From assembly GCA_965242565.1 (NCBI GenBank), contig OZ251457.1, positions 186,001-250,000 of the forward strand: a stretch of DNA of 64,000 nucleotides. Reading direction: 5' to 3'. The translations under genes and the position numbers were made by a program. Source of the stretch: CATQGW01 sp965242565. Lineage in GTDB: Bacteria; Chloroflexota; Dehalococcoidia; Bin125. Positions 63,841-64,000 of this stretch are shown here, in pieces (the stretch's first letter is position 1; each line of letters begins with the position of its first letter). Below the pieces are notes generated by a model. That model worked only from the letters and a program-made list of their open reading frames with translations. It was not told the DNA's origin and did not search any database.

Positions 63841-64000
63841 GCAGCGCGACCGAGACTGCTCAAGGCGCAGCGTGGGATCGTCCCGCCCTGGCGGAAGCGC
63901 CCTGGCGGCGCGCGCTCCGCGCCATCCTGCGCAAGCGCGTTGCCGTCGTCTGCATCGTCGTCATCACGATCCTCTACGGGGCGGGCCTCTACACGCTGCT
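63837..64000 (+). CDS. ABC transporter permease, DppC/OppC type (cut by window end)
   Basis: Only the first 54 codons are in view, starting at GTG 63837, which overlaps the previous stop as GTGA. They encode a polar N-terminus and the beginning of the first membrane span (VAVVCIVVITILYGAGLYTL). Position after DppB supports the assignment. Confidence 0.75.
   Translation, partial: MSSATETAQGAAWDRPALAEAPWRRALRAILRKRVAVVCIVVITILYGAGLYTL

Overview
The window is GC-rich (roughly two thirds G+C or more), densely coded bacterial DNA. It most resembles a member of the Chloroflexota, possibly a Dehalococcoidia/SAR202-like lineage. The reasons are the operon order htrA - GH18-like - rsmD - coaD - small coiled-coil protein, the mix of CaiB-type CoA transferase, LLM flavoenzyme and cytochrome P450 genes, and the overall protein style. 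This assignment is an inference. I saw no rRNA, tRNA or CRISPR array.

Layout. 0-9 kb: aromatic amino-acid genes (chorismate mutase, DAHP synthase), a 351-bp MITE-like element with perfect 55-bp inverted ends, a five-gene minus-strand operon (htrA to coaD and a coiled-coil gene), then greA and lysS. 9-15.5 kb: an accessory block with four small coiled-coil/membrane-anchored paralogues, a NYN-family nuclease, a large DNA-methyltransferase/putative restriction enzyme, a broken ADP-ribosylglycohydrolase (ARH), two unknown small genes and a broken second methyltransferase start. 15.5-24 kb: CoA transferase, nitrate transporter, alpha/beta hydrolase, AIM24-like protein, TauE-like exporter, priA. 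24-34 kb: a Panacea-type toxin-antitoxin pair, two ~442-aa P450 paralogues in inverted orientation flanking nirA-nasA, a P450-type ferredoxin and an LLM oxidoreductase. 34-40 kb: a second copy of the accessory cassette, with two intact ARH genes, a second methyltransferase, one frameshifted coiled-coil gene and a truncated copy. 40-64 kb: housekeeping genes (tyrS, ribF, scpA, leuS, purE, def, CCA-adding enzyme, yajC-secD-secF, selB, hemW, aspS), an RCC1-like secreted double propeller, a quinone oxidoreductase, and an oligopeptide-type ABC transporter cut by the right edge.

How genes work together. narK, nirA and nasA make up assimilatory nitrate uptake and reduction. Upstream of both narK and nirA lie four 5-bp boxes spaced exactly 11 bp apart, the layout of a GlnR/OmpR-type operator, so they probably share a nitrogen regulator. 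yajC-secD-secF form the Sec export motor accessory complex. leuS-scpA-ribF-tyrS and htrA...coaD are tightly packed operons.

The most interesting system is the twice-present cassette of ARH, a methyltransferase with a nuclease-like N-terminus, and coiled-coil membrane protein. The copies are in inverted orientation, share near-identical DNA across the methyltransferase 3' end and into the next gene, and each copy carries a different broken part. I read it as a candidate undescribed defence or conflict module undergoing duplication and decay. Its function is inferred, not shown.
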